Assembly: GCA_036794825.1 (NCBI GenBank)
Contig: DAIRGA010000019.1
Coordinates: 37,811 to 101,810, forward strand
Source: RZYY01 sp036794825
GTDB taxonomy: Bacteria; Bacteroidota; Bacteroidia; Bacteroidales; 4484-276
DNA length: 64,000 nucleotides
Direction of reading: 5' to 3'
Under the pieces are notes generated by a model, which searched no databases, was not told the DNA's origin, and worked only from the letters and a program-made list of their open reading frames with translations. A program made the translations under genes and the position numbers. This document shows, one piece after another, positions 24,801-33,477 of the stretch. Every line of letters begins with the position of its first letter. The stretch's first letter is position 1.

Positions 24801-26738
24801 AGTTGATTCCCACCTTGCATAGTAAGTTGTGGTTGTTGTGGGAGAAGCAATGGAGAGCGGTGCGCCCGTTCCTACCTCCTGGGTTCCGCCGCATGAACCG
24901 CTGTACCAAACCAATGTTGTTCCTGAACCGCCTGAGGCTGTTAGGGTAATATTGCCACCATCATCATCACAAATACAGTTGCGGTCTACCGAGGCGCTGG
25001 TGAGGGCAACGGGAACTGATACCACCACTATCGTCCCATTGGCACTCGCCTCTGTGCATGGTTCTGGTGTGCCGGTAGTGGTCACAGTATAATTAAAGGT
25101 ACCGCTCTCTGTGGGTGAGCCGCTGATGGTGAAGACACCACCGCTGTAGCTGCTGCTAACGCCTGTTGGCAAACCTGTCGCTCCTGCACCGGTGGCGTCG
25201 CCACCTATGGCGTAGGTGATAGATGTGATGGGCGAATTTATACATACTGTTTGGTTATCAGTACCTTCGGCTGAGGTTCGTGAAATGGTTGCATTCAGGC
25301 AGGGGCCAATGGTAAGGCAGTTGGTATAGTCTGAACAGGGCACACCATTTAAGGTAGAGGTATCCATTCTCCGGAAGTAGGTGAATACGGTTAATGTTAC
25401 GGATTGGTAGGTTGCACTCGTTGCACCTTCAATGTTTGAAAAACCTTCGGAACAACTTATTGTGCTGCTCTGCCACTGATAGGATAGGACGCCTGCGCCG
25501 GTTGCCGGTGTAATTTCGGTGAAAGCAGCTGGGGTAGAACCAAAAGATACCACCTGGCTTGCCGCGATAACCCCCGGAGAAATGGAGTTAATCGTAATCG
25601 TTGCTGTACCGCCTGTAAAACCTGTAGTTCTGGTACAATTTATACCTGATACGGATACCAGGGTGTAATTGGTTGTTGTGGTCGGATTTGTAAATACATT
25701 TAAAGGTGTTCCGGAAACAACCCCGGTAACTGTTCGGTCAGCCACTCCGTCGTTGTAAACTACGGTGAATGGACCTGTGCCCGCTGTCGCAGTCCAGATT
25801 AGTTGCCCGGTTCCTCCTGTGCAAATGGTGTTACCTGTCAGGCTGCCCTGGGGTAAGGGGTATACAGTAACTAATTTTGATTCAGTATTGGTAAAAAGGG
25901 TTGTACCCAAATATGTATTCACCGTCAGTTTAATCACTTCTGATGGGCTGGCTGTACTCGTAATCTGGTGGGTTACAGATGGAGTGGTTGTGCTCAATGT
26001 TCCGGTAAAAATCTGGCTATCATTTTTATACAAGATGTAAGTAGCCCCTGGAGTATTACCACCTGAAGTAGTATTGCCTATTGCCCCGGAATATGAAACG
26101 GAAACATTGTAAGTTGTTACGGCACAGACACTTGCCGGGGTAGTCAGAACAGCATTGATTGTTCCTCCTGAAGCATTAAGCTCTGCGAAAGTGAAGGTTG
26201 CATTATTTGCATTGTTCGATGAAACGCCAAATTTTCTGCCGCCAATCTCAAGGATTATAGCTGCATTACCTCCAACAGGAGCTAATCCGCCGTTATCAGT
26301 GATAAAAAGTACTGCATTAGTTGGTAAACTAAGAGTTACATTCTTTGTCCAAAGAATCTGCCCATAGTTTGTTAATAAAACCGACTGTGTTGGTAGGGTA
26401 AAATTTGCAGTGATTTCTAATGTACTTTTAACAGTAGAAGAATTCCCAGTTACAGTAAGGCTTGCAAACGAATTGGGAGGGCTAACATCCAGGAGGATAT
26501 TATACCCATTGATAATAGTTACGCTATGAGCACCAGTATTTTGCCCCGGGTAAGTTGTAGCAGGGCTGATCCAATTAGTCCCATTGAAGTACTTCCAACT
26601 TCCGGGAGTACTCCAGTTACCACTTGTAATTGATTCATAATCACCAAGCGTCTGCCCAATTGCAGCCTGTCCCAGCGCAATCCAAAGGATGACAACCATC
26701 ATCCTTTTGGCGGTTTTGATTAGTAAATTACTTTTCAT
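21900..26738 (-). CDS. Large T9SS surface protein with 88-aa tandem repeats, dockerin-like and cohesin-like modules
   Basis: A 1612-aa secreted protein. In order: a signal peptide (ends QAAIGQ); an N-terminal beta domain with GNWSTPGSWKYFNG; PKD/Ig-like modules (residues about 200-660); five tandem 88-aa Cys-containing repeats (VITTLGAGGELGCNP, DNCDGDITGSI, SGCLWSVTRTFNV) at about 665-1100; and one HYR-like domain (AITCPPDKEVYTTDGC). Then comes the C-terminal module shared with the two giants at 35082 and 42702: a carboxypeptidase-regulatory-like fold (SGYITYYNNSNTPVKDVMVE), a dockerin-like segment (AGVNSSDAAQVNYWGVF and GDGILDNKVLSDDAGKIQ), a cohesin-like domain (ELPVYAGMEMEVGALSLIL) and a T9SS type A sorting domain (NHPNPFKGNTNFVYTLP, LQPGVYTATLILNSSDNML). 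No enzyme motif is visible. The last 122 bp of gene plus terminator are identical to those of the 2507-aa gene. Confidence 0.88.
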   Translation of the reverse strand: MKSNLLIKTAKRMMVVILWIALGQAAIGQTLGDYESITSGNWSTPGSWKYFNGTNWISPATTYPGQNTGAHSVTIINGYNILLDVSPPNSFASLTVTGNSSTVKSTLEITANFTLPTQSVLLTNYGQILWTKNVTLSLPTNAVLFITDNGGLAPVGGNAAIILEIGGRKFGVSSNNANNATFTFAELNASGGTINAVLTTPASVCAVTTYNVSVSYSGAIGNTTSGGNTPGATYILYKNDSQIFTGTLSTTTPSVTHQITSTASPSEVIKLTVNTYLGTTLFTNTESKLVTVYPLPQGSLTGNTICTGGTGQLIWTATAGTGPFTVVYNDGVADRTVTGVVSGTPLNVFTNPTTTTNYTLVSVSGINCTRTTGFTGGTATITINSISPGVIAASQVVSFGSTPAAFTEITPATGAGVLSYQWQSSTISCSEGFSNIEGATSATYQSVTLTVFTYFRRMDTSTLNGVPCSDYTNCLTIGPCLNATISRTSAEGTDNQTVCINSPITSITYAIGGDATGAGATGLPTGVSSSYSGGVFTISGSPTESGTFNYTVTTTGTPEPCTEASANGTIVVVSVPVALTSASVDRNCICDDDGGNITLTASGGSGTTLVWYSGSCGGTQEVGTGAPLSIASPTTTTTYYARWESTPCAPSGCASVEVVVDVVAPVITTFGAGGELGCNPTAAQIETALGGATAEDNCDGDITGSISVNTGAPVNTSGCLWSVTRTFNVTDLCTNAATEKSVTVTYKVDTKIPVITTLGAGGELGCNPTADQINTALGSATALDNCDGDITGSISVNTGAPVNTSGCLWSVTRTFNVSDLCLNPADQKSVTVTYKVDTEIPVITTLGAGGELGCNPTADQINTALGSATALDNCDGDITGSISVNTGAPVNTSGCLWSVTRTFNVTDLCTNAATEKSVTVTYKVDTEIPVITTLGAGGELGCNPTAAQIETALGGATAEDNCDGDITGSISVNTGAPVNTSGCLWSVTRTFNVTDLCTNAATEKSVTVTYKVDTEIPVITTLGAGGELGCNPTAAQIETALGGATAEDNCDGDITSSIVVNTGDPVNTSGCLWSITRTFDVEDLCGNDAVQKSVTVTYKVDTEPPAITCPPDKEVYTTDGCMAVGIDIGTPETADNCSIASVIARVGETTIDPQDATFGLGETIVNWTVTDAAGHTASCNQKVTVTGLTVSGYITYYNNSNTPVKDVMVELWQGDEKKYPTGATVVKTDGGGLYTFTGVCSGDYEVRMSKTDIIAGVNSSDAAQVNYWGVFNSSIEKVRFFAGDGILDNKVLSDDAGKIQNYFLTQGVNGWGGRPSWTFWTPGDLISSNPNPEWGAIVLCPTVTVPGGVASVNQNFYCLLTGDFNPSYIPTAGKSETGYISLEFGEPVEASACTEMELPVYAGMEMEVGALSLILNVPAGNLAVEGIYLGNDPDLNVPFVMSGDEVRISWYSMVPLLLNKGDALLTLSLQITSPPGDEYLYIGLVDDPLNEIGDENYNTIDKAILKIGVIKSATVGITQNSKIADLKFANHPNPFKGNTNFVYTLPADGHVIIEIYDIVGNRLGRITDEFQQAGEHVMTLYAGALQPGVYTATLILNSSDNMLLRTIKIIKN
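23430..24750 (-). repeat. Five tandem 264-bp units inside the 1612-aa gene
   Basis: The period is exactly 264 bp (88 codons). Units 1-4 are nearly identical and the copy nearest the C-terminus (low coordinates) is the most diverged. Two alternating sub-variants (AAQIETALGGATAED and ADQINTALGSATALD) show unit shuffling or conversion. Confidence 0.92.
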
Positions 26739-27487
26739 CCTTTTAATTTTTAATGTTATTAATTTCTGTATAGGATGTTCCTGTTAAGATGAAAAACCGG
26801 TTTTTACTTATTCTCAGTTGATGAGTCCTCTTTTCATCCAGATAAACTGCACGCAGGACCGTCTCCGGGCATAACTTAATCAGGGGATTTATTTCATTGG
26901 CAAAGCCGGGTTTATGATTGACCCGCACCATGTTTGACAGGTGGATTAAAAAACGATACAAAGATTTAAGGCTCTTGCATTGCAGGTAAAAAATAGTAAA
27001 TTGATGTGCGGCGTGAGTGAACAAATGGCACAAAGTCAGGCTATTGATAAAGCATGGTGCGCCACAAGGCCGGAATGGCTTTTGGTTGAAAAATCTCTTC
27101 CTGCCCGTTGCAGCAGATGATTTTGCTGCCACACAGGGTAAAGCAGAGAAATCTATTTCAGCAGAAAATTCAATTGCAAATTCATTCATAGTTAGAGTAA
27201 TTTGTCTGCAATCAAACCAATACATCATTTCATTTTTCAAGACCGCAAACTCAACACACTTTCCTTCCTGTGAAGATAGCGATCTCATTTCTTAAAGCAC
27301 AATTTATCAAGGCACAATAAATCCATCACAAACCCATATGCTGCACTCATTTACATCTTATGATTAGGACATAAATTAGCGGGAGTTCAATGAATGAAAA
27401 AGGTAGCTGTGATGATTTTTTACTGTTAAGTTGAACACCACTGCTATGTGTTTTCCCTTTGATCTCTCATTTTCCCTCACATGTTAC
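26739..27487. other. 749-bp intergenic region separating the two surface-protein blocks
   Basis: No recognisable gene. A 181-codon minus-strand frame (26743-27288) has no family resemblance and no signal peptide. A perfect 14-bp palindrome AAAAACCGGTTTTT lies at 26792-26805. It presumably contains the promoter of the 26738-21900 gene; no clear TAnnTTTG was found. Confidence 0.6.
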
Positions 27488-27712
27488 TTATACACTTTTT
27501 TCACGATATCTGATGACGCCATAACCCATCCCCATCGCTATGAGAATAAGCAAACCGGAGCCAACAGGAACACCACCTCCCACTGGAGGGTTAGTGTTAC
27601 CTGGTGACGGATCTCCCGGAGGAGGTGGGGGTTCCTGGGCAAATGATGTTGCTGTGAAAAATATGATCAGCAGTGCCAGTGTCAGTGTTTTTATCGAAAC
27701 AAGCTTTGTCAT
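27488..27712 (-). CDS. Small secreted Pro-rich protein with C-terminal membrane helix
   Basis: A 74-aa protein with a signal peptide (TKLVSIKTLTLALLIIFFTA, ending TSFAQ). A 24-residue mature stretch rich in Pro and Gly follows (EPPPPPGDPSPGNTNPPVGG). Then come a PVGSG motif, a hydrophobic helix LLILIAMGMGYGVI and a basic end RYREKSV. The order of motif, helix and basic cluster resembles C-terminal sorting signals of the PEP-CTERM kind, although the motif is different. I recall short Bacteroidota proteins of similar build (PIDGG or PVGSG before a helix) beside secreted proteins, with no assigned function. It lies 99 bp downstream of the 938-aa T9SS gene on the same strand and is probably the last gene of that transcript. 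Confidence 0.75.
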   Translation of the reverse strand: MTKLVSIKTLTLALLIIFFTATSFAQEPPPPPGDPSPGNTNPPVGGGVPVGSGLLILIAMGMGYGVIRYREKSV

Positions 27713-27811
27713 GATATTTATTTTTTTAATTATTATCCTCTGTTTTGAAACTCACCGGCTCTTTTTGCATGTCTTTTTGCAACCTGCGTCCTAAGCCGGA
27801 GATTTCTCATT

Positions 27812-30628
27812 TTATCTTAGAAATACTTTTTCGGTCTTCAGGTGATTCTCCGAAACCAGCTTCACAAGGTATATTCCCTGGCCAAGTCGTGGTACACCAA
27901 TCACTGATGTTCCGTTATTTGTCTTAGCGCCAAACACCTGGCGACCTTCAACGTTGTAAACCAGCACGTCGTATTGCCCGGCCATCGTTTCGGGAATAGT
28001 CAGGTAGAGGTTGTTGTTTGCTGCATACAACCGGATGCCGGGTTGCTGCATTTCATCCACACCCACCGAGCTGTTGAACACCAGCGCAAAGCGCACGGGG
28101 TTGTTTTCGGGACTGTGCATAAAAGTATATTGCGGTGTAGTGCGCAGATCAGTCATCGTACCCGTAAGCATGTCGGAGAGGAAAATGGTAACCTCCGGAT
28201 CGAAGGAATCGATGGATGAAGCCTCAAAGGTTACTTCTCCGGCAACACTGAGTGTAAAGCCAACCGGGATCGAAATCACTTCGCTGGTAAATGGCAGGCT
28301 GTTGATGGAGAGGTTCCTGCTGTCGGCAGCGATGCTATACAGTTGAGGGGCTTCGCTCTTGCCATACATTTTTGAAGCATCAAACTGGCTGTCGAAGCTG
28401 TTGGTAGACTCTTCAACGAAACGCACCACGATCTCATCGCTATAGTTATTGCCCTTGGCCTGTATGCGCAGAAGGTCCTGGACTTCATCTTTAAAGAATG
28501 GCTGTGTGCTGTGGACACGTGCAGCATTGCTCACCGAAAGTGTAGCGGCTGCATCGGTTGCTACCTGAACAAAAAATGACTGTCCTACAGGGATGAAAGG
28601 AGAACCACCATTTGTTCCTGTTCCATCAATGTAGGCAGCATAATTGCCCACATAGCCGGGGCCAATAGGTACATCAGCACCCTCGTTCCAAATCCAGATT
28701 GCATTAGTAAGATTGGTTTTAACCCATCCGCCTGCAGTCCAGTCAAGTGCTGATGGGTAAGGATTGGGCACCAGGTTAAAGCCAGAATAAGTATTTTCTC
28801 CAACAGTAGCCGTGTAATAGGCAACAGGCATTCCGAAGGCGCCATTGTTCATCAAGCCGCTATGGGCATAGGTGGTGTCCGGGTCAAATTTTTCCGGACC
28901 GGGATATTTGTACACCATATAGCCCTGGTCAACGTTCAGCGGGGTACCTGTTGGGCTGCCCATAGCCACCCAGGCCTGTGTCGGCACATCAAAGTTAAAA
29001 AGATACGACCAGATAAACCACCCCGAAACGGGATTGGATGCCTGTGTAAATGGAATGGACACCAAATGATATCCTGCAGCAGGCAGATAGCGCTCAATGG
29101 TGGCTTCGATGCCGGCGGTGTTGTGCAGCAGCGAGCCGGTGCCGGCAGCGGTGGATTGGATAAGAATACCGGAGGGGGGTGGGGGGATTTCTTTGCCAAT
29201 GATATAAATGTCATCAATAGCGCTTGAACCTAGCCCATTCAACGATGTATTCAACCACCTAAAATAAACATTTGCTTGGTCATTTAAGTCAGAAGGTAAT
29301 GACAGATTTGTAATACTACCAGTAGTCCATCCTTGGTCAATTGTAATAGACCCTCCTGTAACATCATTCCAGGTTGTTGAATTTAAACTCCATTGAAGTT
29401 TGAAAGATAATGGTCCCAAACTTACTGATCTTTGTTTAGATGAAATAGTCAGATCTTCATAATTAAGAGTGCTGATTTGAATATTCCAGGAGTAATAATA
29501 ATATATTTCTTCATCTTCATCGTAAAAATACCAGTTTTGTGCCCTGGGAGCAATTGTTCCTCCTGAAGCATTAAAATCAAAAGCTGACATTGGCGTTGCG
29601 GACGTAGTTAGTGGTGCAACATTTAAATTAGCGGCAATACCATAATCAGCTTTGTAAGGATATTGTATTTGACCAGTTGCTGCTGTTTGAAAATCCCACC
29701 CTGCAATGGTCACTTCCCCTTCCTTTGGAGGAGCTGCCTGGTTGTCGTTGAACAGTTCATCATTCACCGTGAGATGGCCGAATAAACCGGACTCCCCGCT
29801 GAGGACAAGGTAGCCGCCATCGGCAATGGTGAGCTGGTTAATCTGGCGCAGGTCAGTAACGGTTGCGGCACCCACGACCACGCCATTGTTTGTTGCTCCG
29901 GGTACTGCCTGCGTATAAGCAGGGGTAGCTGCTTTGAGCACCTGGTTCCAGTTGGTGGCCACATCCCAGGTGTTGGTTTGATAAAACCAATAACCGGCGA
30001 GCTGGCGATCGGGGGAAACCACAATAAGATCACCGGCAGTTTTGGATAAAATGCTTGTGCTGCCGGGATTACCCGGACTGGTTCCTCGTCTGGCAATAGA
30101 ACCATCCATGTAGTAATCCACCTTAAATACAATGACGTCACTGAACCTGAACGAAAATTGCGGGTCAACATCTGCAAAATTCAGAAATCCGGTTCCGGCT
30201 GCATTTCTAAGCTTAACAACAAAGCGTGCGATTGTTTTCCAACTGTCGTCGCTCATCAGCAAAAGCTCACTACCTCCGGCAGTTGAGGGTGAATTTGTCG
30301 CCAACGCAGTATTAGGAATTGAGTAAAAATGGTCAATATCACTAAGTCTTTGACCAACAGGCAAAGATGACACCGTGTTATCTACTGTAAGATAAACTCC
30401 GTCAAATTGCCCTCCATTCAGCATGTTTGCGTTGATATCAATCTGGAACTGGGATGAGTTATAAGCCCATGTTGTTCCGCTAATATTCCGGATTTGAATA
30501 TCATAGCGGAACTCCATTTCGGAAACTTGCACAAAATTGGTCATTCGTGCCTGGTAATCCTGCGCTGTCAGCGGATTGACAATTAATCCAAACAGGATAA
30601 GCGTGAAAATGTGTACGATCCTTTTCAT
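27812..30628 (-). CDS. T9SS-sorted secreted protein, 938 aa, unknown function
   Basis: The signal peptide (KRIVHIFTLILFGLIVNPLTAQ) precedes an N-terminal beta domain (about 22-190; DYQARMTNFVQVSEMEFRYD) of a type common at the start of large Bacteroidota surface proteins. The middle has a GYWFYQTNTWDVATNWNQVL segment (about 215-290) resembling beta-solenoid entry regions, then a beta-sandwich-like stretch ending SAIDDIYIIGKE (about 400-480). A later Trp-rich region (about 510-720) contains GYHLVSIPFTQ and GFNLVPNPYPSALDW. The T9SS type A sorting domain is C-terminal (IRLYAANNNLYLTIPE, LVYNVEGRQVFG, LGQGIYLVKLV). It lacks cohesin and dockerin and is the only large gene of the block without either. 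It sits 22 bp after the cohesin-dockerin gene, so it is almost certainly cotranscribed. Confidence 0.85.
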   Translation of the reverse strand: MKRIVHIFTLILFGLIVNPLTAQDYQARMTNFVQVSEMEFRYDIQIRNISGTTWAYNSSQFQIDINANMLNGGQFDGVYLTVDNTVSSLPVGQRLSDIDHFYSIPNTALATNSPSTAGGSELLLMSDDSWKTIARFVVKLRNAAGTGFLNFADVDPQFSFRFSDVIVFKVDYYMDGSIARRGTSPGNPGSTSILSKTAGDLIVVSPDRQLAGYWFYQTNTWDVATNWNQVLKAATPAYTQAVPGATNNGVVVGAATVTDLRQINQLTIADGGYLVLSGESGLFGHLTVNDELFNDNQAAPPKEGEVTIAGWDFQTAATGQIQYPYKADYGIAANLNVAPLTTSATPMSAFDFNASGGTIAPRAQNWYFYDEDEEIYYYYSWNIQISTLNYEDLTISSKQRSVSLGPLSFKLQWSLNSTTWNDVTGGSITIDQGWTTGSITNLSLPSDLNDQANVYFRWLNTSLNGLGSSAIDDIYIIGKEIPPPPSGILIQSTAAGTGSLLHNTAGIEATIERYLPAAGYHLVSIPFTQASNPVSGWFIWSYLFNFDVPTQAWVAMGSPTGTPLNVDQGYMVYKYPGPEKFDPDTTYAHSGLMNNGAFGMPVAYYTATVGENTYSGFNLVPNPYPSALDWTAGGWVKTNLTNAIWIWNEGADVPIGPGYVGNYAAYIDGTGTNGGSPFIPVGQSFFVQVATDAAATLSVSNAARVHSTQPFFKDEVQDLLRIQAKGNNYSDEIVVRFVEESTNSFDSQFDASKMYGKSEAPQLYSIAADSRNLSINSLPFTSEVISIPVGFTLSVAGEVTFEASSIDSFDPEVTIFLSDMLTGTMTDLRTTPQYTFMHSPENNPVRFALVFNSSVGVDEMQQPGIRLYAANNNLYLTIPETMAGQYDVLVYNVEGRQVFGAKTNNGTSVIGVPRLGQGIYLVKLVSENHLKTEKVFLR

Positions 30629-30650
30629 ATTGGTAGAGTATTAAAAGTTT

Positions 30651-32165
30651 CTAATTAGGAATTTTTCTTGTTATGGTTTGAAGGTAGGCATCATTTACAA
30701 TCTCCCTGTCGGAGGTATTGATGGTGCCATCCCCGTTGATGTCATTTGGAAAATAACCGCGCTTGGTTATCAGGTAGTCATCGTTGATGGGTTCTCGGTC
30801 GGAAGTGTTAATCACGCCATCCTTTACAATATCCCCCGCATAAATCCCCCACACTCCGGTAGCCAGTTGTTTCATATTGCTGCCATAGGCCTGGGTTGCC
30901 GCGGTGGTAAAATCGTAGCTCACAGGAACTGAGAAATCCACTGTGCCGGCAGACACCGTTTCGAGGTGGTTGCGGTTTTTGATGGTTATGTAATAAGACC
31001 CGGTCATAGCTTCGGTAAGACAGAAAAAGGCGGTGCCATTCTGGTTCAGCGGAATGTCTTCCACCACAAATAAAGGTGTGCCGTAACTGCCCGGGCTGTG
31101 CAACTCAACAGTGATCAGGTCAACCACAGTTCCGGTAAATTTATCCTCGAAGGTTGAGCCGTTCCAATCCTGCGCTTTGTTCAATAATCCGATGCCTGAA
31201 TTGTAAAGCCCTTCGAGGAAGAGTTTCACCTGGGCTGTTTCCACTGAAGCGACTGAGCCGTTGACATAATAAGCGGGGCCGTCAGCCAGGATATTGTAAC
31301 CCGGAGGGGGTCCTGTGTGCTGGCAGGAGGTTCCGTTGTCTATCCATTCCAGATCTGTTGATCCGCCCAGATAACTGAATTGCAGTGTAAACAGGACCGA
31401 ATTATCGGCCAGGGTAATTCCGTTGGTGGGGGAAGTACCGCTGATGATCACTTCGCCGGTGGTAGCACCATTGATGGTAAGTCCCGGGAAGCCGGAAGTG
31501 TTGGCACCTGAAGCGTAGCTGAGCACCAGAGGATCATATTCCATTTTCAGGCCCACTTTTCCAATGGTGTTGAAACCGGTCACTTTTACAGGCACATCAA
31601 TTGTTTCGCCACGGCAGGCTGTAAGCACAGGGGCGGTAGTAACCGGAGCATCATTCTGCCATGTCAGTGAGCCGGGGAAATAGTAGTTTACTAATGGCAG
31701 GTCATTCAATGTTTGAAAGTTTCCATTGCTCCACTGACGGTCAAAATAATCAGCATCCCAGGTAATTGCCGTGGTTCCGGAGGTTACTTTAGTGAAATTC
31801 AAAATAAAAATGGGAGAATCATCCGGTAACGTAATTCCAGGCCACATTGCCCACCCAAACCTGATCACACCCGGAGTCGTCACATTAAAATCCAGGTTAA
31901 GTGAAGGCACCCCCGGAGCCATTGTAACTGATACCGCTGTAGCAATTGAAGGGTCATAAAGCAACTGCTGATTTGTACTCCCAATATTAATTATATTGGT
32001 GGCTGTAATGCTCACAGCAGCAGTGTTACCTGTTGTGACAACGGTACTAACCGTCGAAACAGGGGCATTCTGTGTCATCGCCTTTTGAACCGGGTACGCG
32101 AAAAACAAAATAAGCACAATGGCTAAAGCTTGTCTTGCATGTTTGTTCATAAATTTTGATTTCAT
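30651..32165 (-). CDS. Double-cohesin protein with C-terminal dockerin, no T9SS domain
   Basis: A 504-aa secreted protein. The signal region runs to about residue 32 (ALAIVLILFFAYPVQKAMTQ). Cohesin-like domain 1 is at about 33-170 (INIGSTNQQLLYDPSIA, LPDDSPIFILNFTKV) and cohesin-like domain 2 at about 172-305 (FNTIGKVGLKMEYDPLVLSY, LADNSVLFTLQFSYLGG). A beta domain follows (about 310-435). Two dockerin calcium-loop repeats end the protein: GDIVKDGVINTSDREPINDD and DINGDGTINTSDREIVNDAY. The second loop has the full D-x-N-x-D-G-x-x-x-x-x-D pattern, the clearest dockerin in the window. The protein ends 10 residues later without a T9SS sorting domain, so its route across the outer membrane or its mode of attachment is unclear; docking onto a cohesin of a T9SS-sorted neighbour is one possibility. 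Confidence 0.86.
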   Translation of the reverse strand: MKSKFMNKHARQALAIVLILFFAYPVQKAMTQNAPVSTVSTVVTTGNTAAVSITATNIINIGSTNQQLLYDPSIATAVSVTMAPGVPSLNLDFNVTTPGVIRFGWAMWPGITLPDDSPIFILNFTKVTSGTTAITWDADYFDRQWSNGNFQTLNDLPLVNYYFPGSLTWQNDAPVTTAPVLTACRGETIDVPVKVTGFNTIGKVGLKMEYDPLVLSYASGANTSGFPGLTINGATTGEVIISGTSPTNGITLADNSVLFTLQFSYLGGSTDLEWIDNGTSCQHTGPPPGYNILADGPAYYVNGSVASVETAQVKLFLEGLYNSGIGLLNKAQDWNGSTFEDKFTGTVVDLITVELHSPGSYGTPLFVVEDIPLNQNGTAFFCLTEAMTGSYYITIKNRNHLETVSAGTVDFSVPVSYDFTTAATQAYGSNMKQLATGVWGIYAGDIVKDGVINTSDREPINDDYLITKRGYFPNDINGDGTINTSDREIVNDAYLQTITRKIPN

Positions 32166-32223
32166 ATGTTTGTTTGTTTAAGTTTATAATGTTGTCAATC
32201 AATTTTCTGATTAATAACCATGG

Positions 32224-33477
32224 TTAATTAGCATTTTTGTCTGGAAGTTTCCAAAATGTGTTTAATCCTTCATTGCTGGTTCCCTTGGTTGTATCGCCAA
32301 ACTCCTCCGTAAATGGGAAGAAACATACAACCCCATTCTTACCACCTGAACCATATCTAAAAGCTGGGAAGTTACTTCCCATGATTGGAAGCGTTTCATC
32401 ATCCTGTGTGCCTGGCAATACGTTAAAAGACGCTCCCGACTGTGCCGGTGAGTACGATCCATTCACATCACCATAACACAATACCTTTATATCAATCTGA
32501 TAAAATCCGTTGTAATCCATCCAGGCAGCATTGGCTGCTGTATTGGTAAAGTTGGTTTCCTGCGCATAAAATGCCCAGTCACCTGCTGCAAATGATGTAA
32601 TTAACTGAGCAGATCGCTGCATCACAAATAAAGCATCGTTAGAATTGATGCTTCCACTCAGGTTTACATCAGCCACTTTATCCAGAAATGCTTCCGGAAG
32701 CCAGAAAGCCACCGGCAGACTTACTGTTCTTTTTTGTATGGCCAGCGCATCGGTAGCATTTACCCCATCCCAGAGATAAGGGGAGATCACTTCGAGCCTT
32801 GCGGCGCCGGCCGGAATTTCTTCGAAGTTGTATTGCCCTGAAGCATTGGTAACCGCAGTGGCAAGGGTTACGTGCTGGTTGTTTTTCAGGTTTATGGTCA
32901 TCCCGGGCATTGGGGTTCCGGGACCGGGATAGGTATAGTAGGTAACCACACCATTCAGCGACTGGTAGAGTGTGCTTACCGAGCCGTTGACATAATAGCT
33001 TGAAGCCGGAATATCATTCAGGGGTAGGTACTGGGGTGACGGTCCTGTGTATTCACATGAGGAACCGTCATCATTCCACATCAACGCGGAATTGCCTCCG
33101 AGGTAAGTAAATTTTAATGAATAAAAAATTGCTCCGTCACTCAGTGAAAAACCATTTGGATTGGTCAAATAGCCTGAAACGACAATTGACCCGGGAATCG
33201 GATTAAAGATTATGAGCCCGGGGAACGCGGAATTATTGGTTGCAGATACATAACTGAGTACTGTAGGATCGTAATTCAAGAGTAATGAAACTGCTCCTAT
33301 ATTGTCGAAGTCTTTAACGGTGATGGGGATGGTCACCTGCTGACCTGCGTTTGCGGTAACATGCGACGCCTTTGTAACAGGTGCATTCACAGCAAAAGTA
33401 GTATCCGGCAACTGCAGCAGGAGTTGAAAAAGCAAAAGGGATAATATGTTGAATGCTGGTATTTTCATTTTATGCAT
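32224..33477 (-). CDS. Cohesin-dockerin protein, lacking the usual T9SS module
   Basis: A 417-aa protein with signal peptide (NILSLLLFQLLLQLPDTTFA). One cohesin-like domain is at about 30-165 (FDNIGAVSLLLNYDPTVLSY, LSDGAIFYSLKFTYLGG). A carboxypeptidase-regulatory-like domain is at about 170-240 (LNGVVTYYTYPGPGTPMPGM, ASGQYNFEEIPAG). A dockerin-like pair follows (WDGVNATDALAIQKR and ADVNLSGSINSNDALFVMQR), then GDWAFYAQ and CYGDVNGSYSP. In many T9SS surface proteins this arrangement leads into a final cohesin-like/T9SS module. Here the sequence continues for 65 residues without that pattern, so the C-terminal module appears lost or replaced. The start overlaps the upstream stop by 13 bp. Confidence 0.83.
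   Translation of the reverse strand: MHKMKIPAFNILSLLLFQLLLQLPDTTFAVNAPVTKASHVTANAGQQVTIPITVKDFDNIGAVSLLLNYDPTVLSYVSATNNSAFPGLIIFNPIPGSIVVSGYLTNPNGFSLSDGAIFYSLKFTYLGGNSALMWNDDGSSCEYTGPSPQYLPLNDIPASSYYVNGSVSTLYQSLNGVVTYYTYPGPGTPMPGMTINLKNNQHVTLATAVTNASGQYNFEEIPAGAARLEVISPYLWDGVNATDALAIQKRTVSLPVAFWLPEAFLDKVADVNLSGSINSNDALFVMQRSAQLITSFAAGDWAFYAQETNFTNTAANAAWMDYNGFYQIDIKVLCYGDVNGSYSPAQSGASFNVLPGTQDDETLPIMGSNFPAFRYGSGGKNGVVCFFPFTEEFGDTTKGTSNEGLNTFWKLPDKNAN

Noticed and set aside
23455..24822. Series of plus-strand frames of 77-95 codons at 264-bp spacing
   Set aside because: These are antisense shadows of the tandem repeats in the 1612-aa gene.
26743..27288. Minus-strand frame of 181 codons upstream of the 1612-aa gene
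   Set aside because: No signal peptide, no domain resemblance and a composition unlike its neighbours; treated as intergenic.
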